6,398 nt of DNA. It comes from Deltaproteobacteria bacterium (GTDB lineage: Bacteria > Bdellovibrionota_F > JAHFAK01). The translations under genes and the position numbers were made by a program. The DNA lies in contig JAHFAK010000121.1 of assembly GCA_023250585.1 (NCBI GenBank), forward strand, positions 1-6,398, written 5' to 3'. The first letter of the stretch is position 1. Each line of letters begins with the position of its first letter. The notes under the pieces were generated by a model. That model saw nothing but the letters and a program-made list of their open reading frames with translations. It made no database searches and was not told where the DNA came from. Below, in pieces: positions 5,265 through 6,398 of the stretch.

Positions 5265-6317
5265 CTAATTAGCAAATACTTTCAGAAAAATTTTATTCGA
5301 AGGATCAGAATAAAATGCATCATGAACTGCTTCATCGCCTTTTAGAAAATAAAATCTTTTATTGCTTTCATCTTCGCTTAAATACTCATAGAGTTTTTTT
5401 ATTTCATCGGGAGTCATGAGTGAGTCCTGCTCAAAAGCAACAACAGAAAGCAATGATCCACTCGATGGATTAAAAATTTTCTTATAAATAAGTGGCCTCT
5501 TCAAAATTTTTCTATCATTTGAAGAAGAGAATATATTCATACCTGCCATTTCTGCTGATGCAAAATAAGAATCCGGGTCTTTCAACGATGATTCGACTAT
5601 CTCTTTCGAAGGAGCTCCTTGTACAAGTTTTTCATGAGCAATAAAAAAATACTTGTAGAATTTTTCAGCACTGAAGTTTATAGAGAGCACTCCATATAAA
5701 CCATTAGAGATATCCAAAGCTACAAGAGGAGCAAGCTTTAACGTCAACGCAAGTTCATGATCAGCCAGTTCCCAATCTAAAGGCCGAAAAATTACGGGTG
5801 CGAAAAATACAACATGCTCTGTTCCAAACTCTTTAAAAAGATTCATGTCCGATTGGAATAAATGGTTTTGGAGCATGTTTACAAGTAAAGTTCCCATACT
5901 GTGGGCTACTATAACGTCAACCTTTTTGAGCTTTCTAAGAACATGTTCCAACACTTCTTCATAATCAACGAGCTGGATACTTCCCAATTTCTTCTTTGTT
6001 GATAGGTTACTCTTTCCATGAGCAGGAAGATCAATGGCATATAGAGTACTTACCGTTTGTGCAAAACTATCCTCTTTTAATAGCATTTCAATGAGGGGCT
6101 GAAAAATATTCGCGTTATGTGCAAAGCCATGAAGAAAGAGAATGATTTTTCCTTGTTCGTTTTTGCCCGATGCTTTAAGTAAATGAATATTAAGATGACC
6201 TAATTCATGTGATTCAATAGGAATATATTCATCAGAAAAAATCGATGAAGCATCTGCTTGTGTGCTTAAAAAAAGAATAAACAATCCAAGATATAAAAAT
6301 AGTTTTTTTGATTTCAT
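5265..6317 (-). CDS. Exported alpha/beta fold hydrolase
   Basis: 350 residues from the chosen start. It begins with a Sec signal peptide (MKSKKLFLYLGLFILFLSTQADA), with probable cleavage after Ala23, so it should act in the periplasm or be secreted. Fold motifs: oxyanion region LFLHGFAHN (60-68), strand and turn YAIDLPAHGKS (93-103), and nucleophile elbow VAHSMG with Ser140. Asp298 (FEQDS) and His332 (AVHDAF) fall where the acid and base of the triad are expected. A lid-like insertion spans about 175-285. The substrate is unknown; esterase, lipase or lysophospholipase activity would fit. Another ATG lies four codons upstream (6329), but it has no ribosome site, whereas GGGG ends six bases before the ATG at 6317 and the signal peptide starts cleanly there. 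A strong promoter lies upstream. It is the only gene seen on its transcript and converges with the transposase. Confidence 0.88.
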   Translation of the reverse strand: MKSKKLFLYLGLFILFLSTQADASSIFSDEYIPIESHELGHLNIHLLKASGKNEQGKIILFLHGFAHNANIFQPLIEMLLKEDSFAQTVSTLYAIDLPAHGKSNLSTKKKLGSIQLVDYEEVLEHVLRKLKKVDVIVAHSMGTLLVNMLQNHLFQSDMNLFKEFGTEHVVFFAPVIFRPLDWELADHELALTLKLAPLVALDISNGLYGVLSINFSAEKFYKYFFIAHEKLVQGAPSKEIVESSLKDPDSYFASAEMAGMNIFSSSNDRKILKRPLIYKKIFNPSSGSLLSVVAFEQDSLMTPDEIKKLYEYLSEDESNKRFYFLKGDEAVHDAFYSDPSNKIFLKVFAN

Positions 6318-6363
6318 AAGTAACCCCATAATAAAATCAGTATTAATGTTTCACTGTTTTTGT

Positions 6364-6392
6364 TTTATATACGATATAACTCATATTGTCAA
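6364..6392 (-). promoter_or_regulatory. Near-consensus sigma-70 type promoter of the hydrolase gene
   Basis: On the minus strand, TTGACA (6392-6387, perfect -35) is followed after 17 bases by TATAAA (6369-6364, 5 of 6 to the -10). Spacing is optimal. Transcription would start near 6357, giving a leader of about 40 bases before the ATG at 6317. No operator-like repeat is obvious, so strong constitutive expression is likely. Confidence 0.75.
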
Positions 6393-6398
6393 TATTTT

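Overview
The window looks like AT-rich chromosomal DNA from a Gram-negative bacterium. One gene has a lipoprotein signal with a lipobox and another has a Sec-type signal peptide. Good Shine-Dalgarno sites are scarce. Nothing here fixes the taxon; a low-GC gammaproteobacterium or a host-associated lineage such as Dependentiae would both fit, and that is only a guess.

Layout: positions 2-351 (+) hold the end of an unrecognised gene that reads through only if one frameshift near 179-185 is allowed. A pirin-family cupin gene (372-1070, +) follows 20 bases later. It converges on a leftward pair: indoleamine 2,3-dioxygenase (1481-2674) and a small CoA-binding Rossmann protein (1092-1478), separated by 2 bases and almost certainly one transcript. 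Upstream of that pair is a perfect 50-bp palindrome (2737-2786), then a leftward lipoprotein gene (2797-4221) with a thrombospondin type 3 calcium motif and a predicted right-handed beta-helix.

Positions 4375-5236 are a compact mobile unit: a REP-associated tyrosine (HUH/Y1) transposase gene (4515-5189, +) between inverted repeats of about 25 bp. The palindrome at 2737-2786 is exactly these two ends joined back to back with the interior missing. An exported alpha/beta hydrolase gene (5265-6317, -) closes the window, driven by a near-consensus sigma-70 type promoter at 6364-6392.

How it fits together: the IDO homologue should open the tryptophan ring to N-formylkynurenine, but no later kynurenine-pathway gene is visible. 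Pirin, IDO and the CoA-binding protein are neighbours without a proven common pathway. The most distinctive feature is the transposase with its own palindrome family, including a solo copy placed where it would form a long RNA hairpin just past a stop codon.
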